Assembly (NCBI RefSeq): GCF_011386835.1
Contig: NC_088800.1
Coordinates: 83,082,981 to 83,146,980 of the forward strand
Reading direction: 5' to 3'
Origin: Chrysemys picta bellii
Taxonomy: Eukaryota > Chordata > Testudines > Emydidae
Length of the DNA stretch: 64,000 nt
The translations under genes were made by a program, and so were the position numbers. Below the pieces are notes generated by a model that saw nothing but the letters and a program-made list of their open reading frames with translations, was not told the DNA's origin and did not search any database. Shown here in pieces: positions 1 through 10,138 of the stretch; position 1 is the stretch's first letter; every line of letters begins with the position of its first letter.

Positions 1-439
1 ACATGACCACATGACCTTGTAGTGTTAAAGCAACATCCCAGGATGCTTCTCAAGAAGAAGAGAGAGTAGTATCTTCAAAGTCTTATTGTTTCTTCCTAAT
101 GCTCATCAAGGCTGATGGCCTGCTGTCTGGTGGGTGTTTCCCAAGTATACACACAGTCGTAATTGTTACATGATCAATATTCCTAACTTTAGATACAGAA
201 ATTATAAATGCATACAAATTGGATAATCACATGCAATAAACCATAACCTTTCCAATGATATCTCACATGACCCATCTTGCATTAAGGTGTTACCAGCAAA
301 ATGATGCTTGGTGAAATGTCACCAAAAAACAGTTCAGAGGAGCTGGATTCTGCTGTGTAATTAGCTGGATGTTAATAGTATTTCTAAAGCAGTCTCCCAC
401 TGAGGATCTCAATGTTTTACAAGCATTACATCGCACAAC
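1..439. other. No gene seen
   Basis: I see no gene, RNA or recognisable repeat here. The stretch is moderately AT-rich single-copy-looking sequence. Confidence 0.5.
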
Positions 440-560
440 ACCTTGGGAGACAGGCAAATATTATTATCCCCATTGTACAGGAAGCACACAGATGATTAGG
501 GACTTGCCCAAGGTTATTCAGCAAGTCAGTAGCAGAGCTGAGAACAGAGGCTTCTGGGGC
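440..560 (-). repeat. MIR-like tRNA-derived SINE fragment
   Basis: Read on the minus strand, this has the order of an amniote MIR-like or turtle Pol III SINE: a B-box-side region, then the 'gacttgcccaaggtt' block as seen on the plus strand, then the 'ttattatccccattgtacag' block. Only the middle survives. The 67-residue open frame across it has no protein meaning. Confidence 0.6.
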
Positions 561-610
561 CGCAGCCTATGATTTAAGCATCAAATAATACAGGAGAAAA
601 AAAAACTTTT

Positions 611-877
611 GGTTATCACTACAAAAGTTTTTTTTCTGTTGCTGACAACAGTTCATCTTAATTAATTAGCGGCTTAGAGTTGGTAGGGCAACTCCCACTT
701 TTTCATGTTTTGTATGTATATATATCTCCTCACTATATGTTCCAGTCTATGCATCCGATGAAGTGGGCTGTAGCCCACGAAAGCTTATGCTCAAATAAAT
801 TTGTTAGTCTCTAAGGTGCCACAAGTACTCCTGTTCTTTTTGCGGATACAGACTAACCCGGCTGCTACTTTGAAACC
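611..877 (+). mobile_element. Penelope-like element 3' end, family A, 5'-truncated
   Basis: This is a longer 3' copy of the family whose protein end is visible at 19194-19681. It runs from the 3' untranslated segment (ggttatcactacaaaag) through the hairpin block at 755-792 to the long-form 3' terminus ending gctgctactttgaaacc. The copy at 13464-13786 is the same segment on the other strand. No clean target duplication is visible. Assignment to PLE rests on the open frame at 19.5 kb, not on this copy alone. Confidence 0.75.
755..792 (+). ncRNA. Hammerhead-ribozyme-like motif in PLE 3' end
   Basis: Seen in order: CCGATGA (755-761), one extra A (762), a hairpin with 7-bp arms GTGGGCT and AGCCCAC (763-769 and 772-778), GAAA (779-782), then GC-TTAT-GC (783-790) and TC (791-792). 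The hammerhead core is CUGANGA, stem II, GAAA, stem III and UH at the cleavage site. This copy differs by C for U in the first box and by the extra A. A convincing stem I was not found. Hammerheads with very short stem III are known in Penelope-like elements. Activity is not shown. Confidence 0.4.
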
Positions 878-884
878 AGTGTTT

Positions 885-1037
885 GCATTGTTGTCGTAGC
901 CGTGTTCTTCCCAGGATGTGAAACAGACAAGGTGGGTGAAGTAATATTTTTTGTATTGGGCCAACGCTTGTTGGTGGAGGAGACAAGCTTTCAGCTTCAC
1001 AGAGTTCTTCTTCAGGTCTGGAAAAGGTAACTCATAA
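885..1037 (-). mobile_element. Penelope-like 3' end, family B
   Basis: On the minus strand this reads CTGAAGAA, a weak hairpin, GAAAGCTTG, a 'caaggt' region, then a terminus ending aacacggctacgacaac. The order matches family A (box, hairpin, GAAAGCTT, then a terminal ACACGGCTGC-type end) although most of the sequence differs. It abuts the family A copy that ends at 877, so the two 3' ends face each other. PLE membership of family B is inferred from this shared layout. Confidence 0.55.
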
Positions 1038-1096
1038 TCAGTAAGTGCTGATCAGAGCAATACGATGAAATTCACCTCCTTCCAGAAGGACTATAT

Positions 1097-1168
1097 AATC
1101 ATAGAATCATAGAAGATTAGGATTGGAAGAGACCTCAGGAGGTCATTTAGTCCAACTCCATGCTCAAG
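1097..1168 (-). mobile_element. CR1 LINE 3' end fragment
   Basis: The plus strand shows 'aatcatagaatcatagaa' followed by 'ggaagagacctcaggaggtc', the reverse complement of a CR1 3' terminus with its octamer tail. Only about 70 bp remain before it runs into the inverted repeat at 1172. No coding part is present. Confidence 0.8.
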
Positions 1169-1171
1169 GCT

Positions 1172-1237
1172 TATTCATCACTTAAGTCCCATTTATGCTG
1201 TCAGAATAGGATCTAAATGGGACTTAAGTGATGAATA
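1172..1237. repeat. Perfect 24-bp inverted repeat
   Basis: The arms at 1172-1195 and 1214-1237 are exact reverse complements, separated by 18 bp, and contain cacttaagtccc / gggacttaagtg. It sits between a CR1 tail and a MITE. It could be a decayed foldback element or the relic of an inverted duplication. Confidence 0.85.
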
Positions 1238-1299
1238 GGCCTTGTGCTGACTCTTTGCACAGGGGTGAATTTCATCCAGAGTGAAAAGTGTGTGTGTTT

Positions 1300-1551
1300 G
1301 GCCTGGTCCCCACTAACCCCCCACTTCAGACTAATGTACGCAAATTCAGCTACGTTAATAACGTAGCTGAATTCGAAGTACCTTAGTCCGAACTTACCGC
1401 AGATCCAGACGCGGCAGGGAGACTCCCCCGTCGATGCTGCGTACTCCTCTCGCCGAGCTGGAGTACCGGCGTCGACGGCGAGCACTTCCGGGATTGATCC
1501 CAGAACATCGATTGCCTGCCGCCGGACCCGGAGGTAAGTGTAGACGTACCC
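1300..1551. mobile_element. PIF/Harbinger-like MITE, CpG-rich, decayed
   Basis: The right end reads gtgtagacgtaccc and the left end ggcctggtccccacta, an imperfect inverted pair flanked by TTT on both sides (1297-1299, 1552-1554). It contains a near-perfect palindrome at 1343-1373: 15-bp arms aattcagctacgtta around one base. The same palindrome lies in the elements at 34284 and 48061, whose 3-bp duplications are cleaner. The interior has many CpG dinucleotides. Confidence 0.6.
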
Positions 1552-4329
1552 TTTGTTGCCTCACATCATCTTGCCATGTTCTATGCATCGTTCCTTGAAA
1601 TGATGCCTTGGTGCAACGATTATTTGAACAAATTAGGTTACAACATCAACATTAACATGGGGACTTCGATATTATTACTAAAATAAACTTTCTCCATCAG
1701 TGCTACCATGAAGAATAGAACAAGGTTGGCCGTGTGGGAGATTTGGGTAGAATATATTTAAGATCAAGCCATTCTAAATTTCTGTACACCATATGAAACT
1801 AACTTTGAGACTGATTTTTACAAGAATTGTAATACTTTGTGTTTGAGTTGTCAGAAACTAGGCTATTTAAAAATGAATCCGTTGCTTTCCACCACCCTTC
1901 CCAGGTCTTCAATTACAGTTAATTATGGGGCATATTCTGACAATCTTGCTCGTGTTGACTAGTTCTTTACCATTTAAGTAATTCCATTGAAATCAGTGGT
2001 GCTAAATTCATAGCAAATTACTAGTCAATGAGAATAAGATGGGCAGAAATTTGTCCCACATAACATATCAGGCTGGAGTAGATTTAGTGGCATCAATCTA
2101 ATCAAAGAGTTAGTACAGATAGACCCACTTGGAGAGGTAAGACTGAATAATCAACAAATCCATCTTATAATGAGAATTCAATTTAATTGATTCCAGCTTT
2201 TGAAAAAGTGCCAAGACCCCTTCTTGGAATAAAATTACATCCAGCAGTAATGTAGGCAATTTAACAACTCAATAATTATTCTCATATTTAGTAGGAAGAC
2301 GCAAAGAAGTTCAGGTTACCTAATGTTCATTCTTGAACCAAATCCAAGCTAAATTTGAAATTAAAAAAAGGTTGATTAACTACAACTGTGGTATAGCTTG
2401 GACGTTCCATTCACCCTCCTGGAGGGGAGAACTCTACAAAGGGAGTTCCATGGAAAGACAATGAGTTCCTGTAAAAACAAATTCCTTTGCTGATAGAAGG
2501 GGAATTTTGAGGCTTTGAGAGTGTAAGAACATAAGTTTTGCCAGTGCCAATCAGACCTCCAGTAGTTTATGTCCATACCCTGCCTCTGGACTAACTGATG
2601 TTTCCAAGGAAGACAAAAAACTTGAAATGCACCTGGACAGCTGTACAATGTATATGGGTGTAGATAGATTTCTTGCTTGACCCTGACAGAAATCAGCAGT
2701 CATCATGAAGCATGTGTGCTATTTTAGGATTAAATCCTGATCTCCAGGTTATCACCTTTGTCAGCTTGTTTTCATCCGTCCCTCCACGAACGCAAGTTGA
2801 TGCCACACCATTCCGTTTTGATGTGAGCATGTTCTTTCCATTTCCATTTCTGGCCAAAGAGTTTTGTCCTGGGATCAGCCCAAAAGAGAAAGCAATGAGC
2901 ATTTTCAATAATTGGATTGCAAGGAATGTTCATGACAAGAATACATCTGTCAAAGGGAAAAGGCCATATTAATACAGGAATTTGGCAACGTACTTAAGCA
3001 CGTGCATAGATCCGCTGACTTCAGTAATTGCTTAAAATCAGGGACATGTTTAAATACCTTGCTGAGCCAGGGCCTTAGCAGATAAATCTTCAGTAACAAT
3101 TATATTACTTAACCCCTTCGGAATTCTTTTCACCTAAGAAACACTTTACAGACTAATTAAATCGCAACAAAAATACAATAAAGAATCCCTTATAAAATGG
3201 TTCTGTGTATTGTGTTCACCATTCCAGATGAACTGGGACACTGATGCTCTGAACCAGAGCACCACTCTTGTGTGAACTGCAATGGAATGTGTGGGACAAA
3301 GGTGGTAACATAACCCAGTCCCTGTCCAACATTCAGGAGCGAGGTTTGGTACACAGAGACCTCAGCCTGCTTAGTACCATGGCAAACACACCATTAACCA
3401 CCCTTTAAACCTCTTATTAAAGATAAAGAAGGAAAAACAGATAAAACATTTAAGCTGTAAAGTGTTAGGTCAGATTTTCATTTGAACAACATCCCTTGTT
3501 CCCTTTTCCTTTAGCTGGAGAGAGGCTTTAGAAGGAAAAATCCCTTGTCTGGGTAGCTGAGATGGACAGGAGCTATTGTTGTTACAGTCCGATCCTGTTT
3601 CATCCCAGGTGGTGTTTGGGTGGCGATCTCATCTGGCTCCCTCTCTCTGGCTCTGGCCGCTCAAGACATCTCTCGAGATTAGGATGAAGAAGGCTTAGTG
3701 GCCCTGGAGACAGTGGGGGTGGCAGCCATGGTGGCGAAGCTCACTTCAGTAGCCTCCATCTGTTCTTCCATATTTTCCCCCCTCAACGTCTCTTTCTTCA
3801 AGAACCCAAAAAGAGAGTGGTGGATGGAATAGCCCATCCATCAATTAGGCCTAATATCCGACACAGTAATTTTGGTTCATGAATTTCTGGACCCACAGTT
3901 TCTTGTTCACTGAGCATGATCTTAACACAGTCCTTGAGGTATCAGTAGGTCTTTTCATTTAGACTAATTCAGTTTTTCTGTTTCCCTTTCGTACCTTTTC
4001 CCATCACCATTTGTTGTTATAGGTTATTGTGCCATCTTATGAACTTTCACATACCCGTTACAGTTGAGCTCACAATTATGGTCAATTTGTAGGCCAAATG
4101 ATCAGGCCACCACTCTGCTGAGTTGTTTTGCTATTTGCTTCCTTTTGTAGTGAAGTAATTTAATTTATTTTGCGCTTTATACTGATCTGTTGTTTCTCTC
4201 AATGGGAGTGTTTAATCTACATCTCTGCTGGCCTTTCCATAAGGCCCATGGCCTGCTTCAACACAATATATTAATGGCCCATTCCTTAGAGTTTTGTCAT
4301 CAGGTTTACATCGTTTTAGTTTACATGAG
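1552..4329. other. No gene seen; possible LTR-like stretch
   Basis: I recognise no gene. Open frames of 71-90 residues at 2.4-3.0 kb lie on both strands and show no domain, so I treat them as chance. About 3180-3850 has the look of a degraded long-terminal or internal retroelement segment, but I found no TG...CA ends or duplication and do not call it. Confidence 0.4.
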
Positions 4330-4521
4330 TGTGTAAATAGACAATACTGTACATAGAAACAACCTCTCTAAATATATTCGAAACAAGCGGAACTTAAAAT
4401 ATACATCAGTACAGGTGACTTTAAATCTTATTAAAATATGTGGAATCTGTTTGGCCCACACAAGGTTGTGCTTAGGTTTACATGGCCCTCCTGTATAATA
4501 AGGTTGGGGGACCACTGATTT
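4330..4521 (-). mobile_element. hAT-type element fragment
   Basis: The segment ends in aaggttgggggaccactg. Its reverse complement, cagtggtcccccaacctt, is a typical hAT terminal inverted repeat. The upstream AT-rich part with tatattcgaaacaag fits the interior of such elements. No matching left end was found, so it is partial. Confidence 0.5.
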
Positions 4522-5620
4522 AGAGGCTCTTTGTCCAGTTCCTAACGGATGGCAATGCACACCACACCCTTAGAGCACAATTCTGTGGGCCAGATTCCCC
4601 AGCTGGTGTAGATTGGCATTTCTCACTGAAGCCAATTAACACTAACTGGGGATGTGACCCCCAGTCTCTGTACAGGAAGAGCCCAGGGCTGGAATAGTTG
4701 AGGGTGTTGCAGGTTAGAACTGAAATGCTCAGATTTAGGAACTCAAATAATGTGCGGCGTGCAGTATAAAACCCAGGAAGCAGATTTGCAAGAGCACCTA
4801 AGGGGTTTAGAAGCACAGATCCAATTGAAAGTCAATGGGACTTGTTCTCCGAAACCCCTTGGGTGCTTTTGAGAAGATACTGCAGTTCAGATATATCCAT
4901 TGGTGGAGCAACATGCGGAAGCTTGCATGGCGTGCTAGCCACACTAGCAGGGATTTTCAAAGGAGCCTAATAGAGTTAGGTTCCCAGCCCCTGTTGAATT
5001 TTAATGGATTTGAATGCCTCTAATTTCCTTATTCTTACATGAGAAGTCCAGCCACAGTGCCTGGAACTAGCCAGTGCTGTAAATTTTCCCTTTCCCATGC
5101 CTTTAGAACAAAACAGATGTAAAGGGGAATGAGATATTCACAGAGTTTTGCCACTAAATCTTTATTAATCATGTTTTAGAGCAATTTTACCCACATCACT
5201 GTAGAGTGCATTTCATCTATTCCAAAACCGTTGTGTTTGTTTAATCCTTGCTCTTTTCCACATGTGGAATATGCCAGGGCAACTAGCCATCTGCAGCAGG
5301 TGTTCAGTGAAACCTGGTAATACAATCAAGGACAAGGTTAGACGCTGCATCAGAATTCACAGTTCAAAGCGCAAGGAGGCTTGGTTTCAATTGGATCAGA
5401 TTGCAAATTATTTAACTTGACTTTGTTGCCTTAGATTAGACAGACAGTGTGAGCACTTTGCTTAGGCCTAAAGGCAACCTAGCCATTTTGCTCAGTTCAA
5501 GAGTCTGAACATTTGAAAGGTAGAAGTCTTTTACACTAGGACTATACCGTGGAATGTATTTAGAACAGTGGAAGTTTTGTACGTGAATAGACCAACAGCC
5601 CATCTACTCCTTACTTACAT
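4522..5620. other. No gene seen; old repeat fragments
   Basis: No gene seen. About 4826-5030 holds pieces of a common amniote repeat type (aaagtcaatgggac, then gattttcaaaggagcc), too worn to delimit. The rest appears single-copy. Confidence 0.4.
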
Positions 5621-5748
5621 TGGAAGCTTTTGGGGGCAGGAAGCGCTTCTTGTTCTGCAGGAAGCTCTTCTTTGTACAGCACCTGGCACATTGGGGTCCT
5701 GGTCCATGATTAGAGCTCCGAGATGTTATGGTAATACAAATAATAATC
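5621..5748 (+). repeat. Dispersed amniote repeat, 'tgtacagcacctggcaca' type
   Basis: The copy reads from 'ggaagcttttgggggcagg' through 'tgtacagcacctggcaca' and 'tcctggtccatgatta' to a 'gtaatacaaataataat' tail. The same unit appears at 47921 and 62390 (plus) and at 26308, 37211 and 59903 (minus). The tail suggests a SINE or LINE 3' end. I cannot name the family from sequence alone. Confidence 0.6.
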
Positions 5749-6212
5749 ATAGTCTGAAATCCTGTCTCGAACACAGGCCAATTACTAATGCTTCAGAGGA
5801 AGGAGTAAACCCCTTTTATAATACACTTAATTATGGGGAAATTTATTCCTAATCTCAGCTGGTAGTCAGGGGGCCAGGCAGAACTGTGGACTGACCCCAC
5901 ATCTCTTGAGTCCCAACTGAATGTCTTAATTGCAAGCTGGTCCCTCCTTTCTAAAACAATCACTATAACTTAGAAGTACATTTGTGTGTATCAATGGAAT
6001 GTGCAACCCATTTTACCTTGCTACTCGTCTTTCTTTCAGCCCTTCTGCAGACCCCCTTTGTCTTCCAGGCCCACAAAAAGTGTCTATAATTAAATGTATT
6101 CATTAAAATATTAACCCTTGACCCATGTATTAATTATTCGCATTTTGCAGCACCAGAAGTGAGCTCAGCCCCTGATAGGACCTATGAGACGACATGGTTC
6201 GCTGATCCCAAG
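5749..6212. other. No gene seen
   Basis: Unremarkable sequence with no gene or clear repeat between a dispersed repeat and a DNA element. Confidence 0.45.
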
Positions 6213-6600
6213 AGGGTAAGTCTACACTGCAATCAGGAGGTGGGATTGCAGCACGTGTAGATATCAGCGTGAAGCCAGGGCAGCAGGGGCAGCTGCATGG
6301 GCTAGCCCGCAGGATCCTGGGTACATACTACAACAGCCACCGCCTGTAGGGTGACCAGATGTCCTGATTTTATAGGGACAGTCCGGATATTTGGGGCTTT
6401 TTCTTATATAGGCTCCTATCACCCCCCACCCCTGTCCCGATTTTTCACACTTGCTGTCTGGTCAGCCTAACCGCCTGTGCTGTCAGCGGTGTCACTGCAA
6501 TTCTCACGTGAGCTAGGTTTGGTGTAGCTAGATCAAAGCTAGCTCCAGTATGTCTGCACATGCCACAATCCCATCTCCCGATTGCTGTGTAGACTACTCT
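6213..6600. mobile_element. PIF/Harbinger-like MITE, interrupted
   Basis: The left end gggtaagtctacactgcaat and the right end, read in reverse complement as agtctacacagcaatcggga, form inverted ends of about 25 bp with a few mismatches. The element is split by the hAT MITE at 6347-6469. A 3-bp duplication is not clear. Confidence 0.6.
6347..6469. mobile_element. hAT MITE, 123 bp, exact 8-bp duplication
   Basis: The ends are tagggtgacc and ggtcagccta (one mismatch as inverted repeats). Both sides carry accgcctg (6339-6346 and 6470-6477), an exact 8-bp target duplication as expected for hAT. It lies inside the older MITE at 6213-6600. A second copy of identical length, 123 bp, is at 50143. Confidence 0.88.
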
Positions 6601-7576
6601 TATGGTCTAACCCTGCTCCTGTTGAAGCCAATGGGAGTTTTGCTGCTGATCTCAACGGGCACTGGGTCAGGCCCTAAATTCAGCTAATAATGCAACAAAG
6701 GAGGTAACAAAAGAACAGGATGGACATGGGGAAGGCCCGGTTCTTTCCACAGGAATTGCACTACCACCTTGAATGAATGGCCTGGAGTGAGGTTTTGGGT
6801 TATAATTGGCACATTTTACAGGTTCCCTCACACGTCATGACCCCAGCCTCTGCTCCATCCTTCTCCTTCTCATTGTCCTGTTTCTTCCCTCACCATCCTC
6901 TCTCTCTTTTCCATTTCCTCTCCCGTTCTCTCCCACTGACCTACTCCTTTCCTCCACGTTATTTAACCGTGTATTGCAGAGCACCTCCAACGTGTTGCAT
7001 TAGCACTTCAGAACAAGCACTTCGTCTCTGAGTGCAGCAGTTGATCTTGTTTTTCTGAGATGCCACTTTAGATTAGCAGGAGAGAGGTGGTTTGATAGCA
7101 GAAGGGAGCATATAATTGAGTTTGTCACAATCATGTCATCCATAAAAAATACACAAGAGAAATAACACAGTGGATCCTGAATTTATGGTGCATTATTTTC
7201 CCTGTTTTCTTTACTCCTATTCCTCTCCTTTGCTCTTTCATTTCCCCTCTTGGCTTCTATGTTGCACTAAAGCCTCATGAGGATTTCCTTCTCTCTTCTC
7301 ACTTATACTGGTTCTGTATCTGTGTGATTCATTCATGGACTTGCTCATGATTTAAGAGGACCGTGCTTGATCATTATTTCGAGTAAAAATAATGGCTTGG
7401 AACCAGTTCCTCAGCCGGTGTTAACTGGTATTGCTCCATTAGAATCAATCACTCCAGCGGGGATCTTGGAGTAGTAATCATGCTTAAAGGACAACCGCAT
7501 GGGCTATTTAGTGGCTATAGTGCCCTGAGAATGTAGTTAGACTGGGAGAGTGAGTTAATCATTGGGGTACCTGTAA
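6601..7576. other. No gene; polypyrimidine tract
   Basis: About 6850-6960 is a C/T-rich tract (ccttctccttctcatt and similar), which produces two overlapping low-complexity open frames with no meaning. The rest of the interval shows nothing I can name. Confidence 0.5.
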
Positions 7577-7590
7577 CATTTTAGGAATAG

Positions 7591-7836
7591 GTATCAGAGG
7601 GGTAGCCATGTTAGTCTGAATCTGTAAAAAGCAACAGAGGGTCCTGTGGCACCTTTGAGACTAACAGAAGTATTGGGAGCATAAGCTTTCATGGGTAAGA
7701 ACCTCACTTCTTCAGATGTGTTCAGACCTTCTTCAGAAGGTTCTTCTTGCATCTGAAGAAGTGAGGTTCTTACCCACGAAAGCTTATGCTCCCAATACGT
7801 CTGTTAGTCTCAAAGGTGCCACAGGACCCTCTGTTG
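7591..7836 (-). mobile_element. Palindromic Penelope-like copy, 14-bp duplication
   Basis: cattttaggaatag flanks it on both sides (7577-7590 and 7837-7850). The left arm is a minus-strand family A copy with the complete long 3' end (gtatcagaggggtagcc). The right arm, from about 7749, is the same region on the plus strand, stopping short at ctctgttg. A spacer of about 30 bp separates the arms. Both 3' ends point outward. The box here is CTGAAGA with GAAA downstream. The shared duplication shows that the whole inverted unit inserted as one event. Confidence 0.85.
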
Positions 7837-7850
7837 CATTTTAGGAATAG

Positions 7851-8786
7851 TGTAATGTCATGAGATGCTATTAGTGTTTTTGGAATATTGTTTTTGGGTT
7901 CTATTCTGTGTTTGTACAGCAAAATTAGGTTCTGGTCCACTCCTTCTAGGCACTCCCACAATACAAATATTAAAAGTACGTTGGGGGGTCTGCTTCTTGA
8001 CCAAGGTCAACAAATAAATATGGCCTTGGTTATTCTGCATTATAAAAATGACTGTACCTAAACTGTAGCTCATTGTCATCAACAATATCACACGAACTTT
8101 TGGGCCAGATGCCGAAATTCCAAGGACATTGTGAGTATTTAGAGTGCCAAAGAAACCATAACAGCATGCTGTGGCAGCCGGTGACGTATGAAGGAAAAAG
8201 CCCTTTGAGAATTGCATGGGAGAAAGTAACAGCTCTGATGGAAGGACACATCTGGGTTAGAGAACCCTCAGATAGGTTTCAAAGAGCCACTAGAATGTAT
8301 TTGTGTCAATTTGTGGATCCCAGAGTACAACTGAAGGTGGAAGACTGTGTGAAGTGACAAAATCGCAGTGGTAAAGCTGGACACTTGATTCACTTTTAAA
8401 TCATTGCATCCTTCTTTGGAGATGTATTTTGAATGTCTGTTTTGGAAAAAATATAACCGTTAAAAAATGAGATGAAGGACTTCAGCTCACCTTTGGTCTG
8501 CTTTTGCCTTGGGCTTTTCTGATTATGTCATGGCTTCAAGAAAAATCACAATATTCAAGACAATGAATGGAACTGAAACAAAAAACTCCACCGTGTTCTT
8601 CTTCACTCTGAATTGATTGGTTTTTTTCATGACTTTAAGGCGAAGTGGCATTCTTAATTCACGTTGCAATCCATTCAAAACTTACAATGATCCCACAGTC
8701 TCATTTGCCAGCTATTAAAGGGTTCTAGAATAAGTTTCAAGGCCCACGCAACATCATCAGACATGTCTCATTGTATTACCAGAGTG
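7851..8786. other. No gene seen
   Basis: Open frames on both strands at 7858-8357 (up to 119 residues) overlap one another and show no domain or splice context. I regard the interval as non-coding. Confidence 0.45.
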
Positions 8787-9138
8787 CAGCGGTTCTCAAA
8801 CGATGGATCAGGACCCCAAAGTGGATTGCGAGCCCATTTTAACGTGGTCACCAGGGCTGGCTTAAACTTGCTGGGGCCCAGGGCCGAAGCCAAAGTCCAA
8901 GCCCCACCACCTGAGGCTGAAGCAGAAGGGTTTCAGCCCTGCATATGGGGACTCAGGTTACAGGCCCTCTGCCTGGGGCTGAAACCCTTGGGCTTCAGCT
9001 TTGTCCACCTCCCCCGCCCCCTGTCTGCCCGAGGTGGTGGGGCTCGGGGGGGCTCAGGCTTCAGTCCCCTCTCCTGGGGTCATGTAATAATTGTTTTTGT
9101 CAGAAGAGGGTCGTGGTGCAATGAAGTTTGAGAACCCC
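8787..9138. mobile_element. hAT-type nonautonomous element, GC-rich
   Basis: It opens with cagcggttctcaaac and closes with gtttgagaacccc, the inverted ends of a common hAT (Charlie-like) group. The interior is GC-rich with an imperfect internal inverted repeat (gggtttcagccctgc against ggctgaaaccctt). The right terminus is eroded and no exact duplication is visible. The 122-residue frame inside has no protein meaning. Confidence 0.75.
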
Positions 9139-9267
9139 AGCCACAGTATTTAGAAGCCCTAGTCATGGACCAGGATGCCATCGTGCTAGGCGCAGTGCAA
9201 ACACAGAACATCACAACGTGGAGAGATTATGTGGAAACAAGGTGACATTGCCATGTGCTAATGTAGC

Positions 9268-9864
9268 ATCATAGAGACAAGGTGGGTGAGGAGATATCTT
9301 TTATTGGACCAACTTGTGTTGGTGAGAGAGATAAGCTTTCGAGCTACAGCGCTTCCTGAGGTCTGGGAAAGGTACTCAGGATGTCACAGCTAAATACAAG
9401 ATCAAACAGAGAGTTTAGCATAAGCCATTAGCACACACCCCCTACTGCCTTCCCACAAGCCACAGCGCCAGAATGGGAAGAGGTGCTCTGTGGGATAGCT
9501 GCCCATAATGCACTGCTCCCACTGCCGCTGCAAGTGCCGCAAATGTGGCCACGCCAGTGCGCTTGCAGATGTCAGTGTGGACAGACTGCAGCGCTTTCCC
9601 TACTGCGCTCTACGAAGGCTGGTTTAACTCAAAGCGCTCGACATTTGCAAGAGTAGCCATGCCCTAAAGGACCACTCGTTAATGGGACATTCACCTTGAA
9701 TGGTCCTGTTTGATCTTGTATTTAGCGGTGACACCCTGAGTACCTTTCTCTGCTGGGAAGAAGCTCTGTGTAGCTTGAAAGCTTGTCTCTCTCATCAACA
9801 GAAGTTGGTCCCACCTTGTCTCGCTAATATCCCAGGATCAACATGGCTATAACAACACTGCATA
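9268..9864. mobile_element. Inverted Penelope-like family B pair
   Basis: The left arm (about 9268-9440) is a minus-strand family B 3' region, with its last bases missing. The right arm (about 9668-9864) is the same region on the plus strand with a full end at acatggctataacaacac. The 3' ends point outward, as in the palindromic family A copies. A separate DNA element lies between the arms. Confidence 0.65.
9441..9664 (-). mobile_element. Nested DNA-transposon fragment
   Basis: This GC-rich block between the two family B arms ends gtagccatgccc followed by TAA. Read on the minus strand, the element would start gggcatggctac, a Harbinger-like terminus. The other end was not found, so the limits are approximate. 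Confidence 0.45.
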
Positions 9865-9994
9865 CAATATGGCATTATGCTATTTCAGCATAAACATCAC
9901 AGTGCACCTCTGAGCCACTTTGTGGCAATGGCCATTTTACGGAAAAGTAACATCCTCTGTGAAACTGCCTGATTAGAGGCCCTCCAATTCAGTT

Positions 9995-10124
9995 ATGCAT
10001 CCGAAGAAGTGGGCTGTAGTCCACGAAAGCTTATGCTCTAATAAATTTGTTAGTCTCTAAGGTGCCACAAGTACTCCTGTTCTTCTTTTTGCGGATACAG
10101 ACTAACACGGCTGTTACTCTGAAA
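9995..10124 (+). mobile_element. Penelope-like 3' end, 14-bp duplication
   Basis: cctccaattcagtt is repeated exactly at 9981-9994 and 10125-10138. The 130-bp insert starts atgcatccgaagaag, has the hairpin GTGGGCT-GT-AGTCCAC and GAAA, and ends gctgttactctgaaa. It shows that the family A unit moved as a short, 5'-truncated retrocopy. The 76-residue frame that begins inside it is an artefact common to several copies. Confidence 0.88.
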
Positions 10125-10138
10125 CCTCCAATTCAGTT

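Noticed and set aside
6850..6960. Polypyrimidine tract as a splice acceptor
   Set aside because: No AG-bounded exon with coding potential follows.
7591..7836. DNA transposon with terminal inverted repeats
   Set aside because: The inverted arms are two PLE 3' regions, and the 14-bp duplication is too long for hAT or Harbinger elements.
9268..9864. CRISPR-like or tandem array
   Set aside because: The repeats are two inverted arms with a nested element, not regularly spaced direct repeats, and the DNA is vertebrate.
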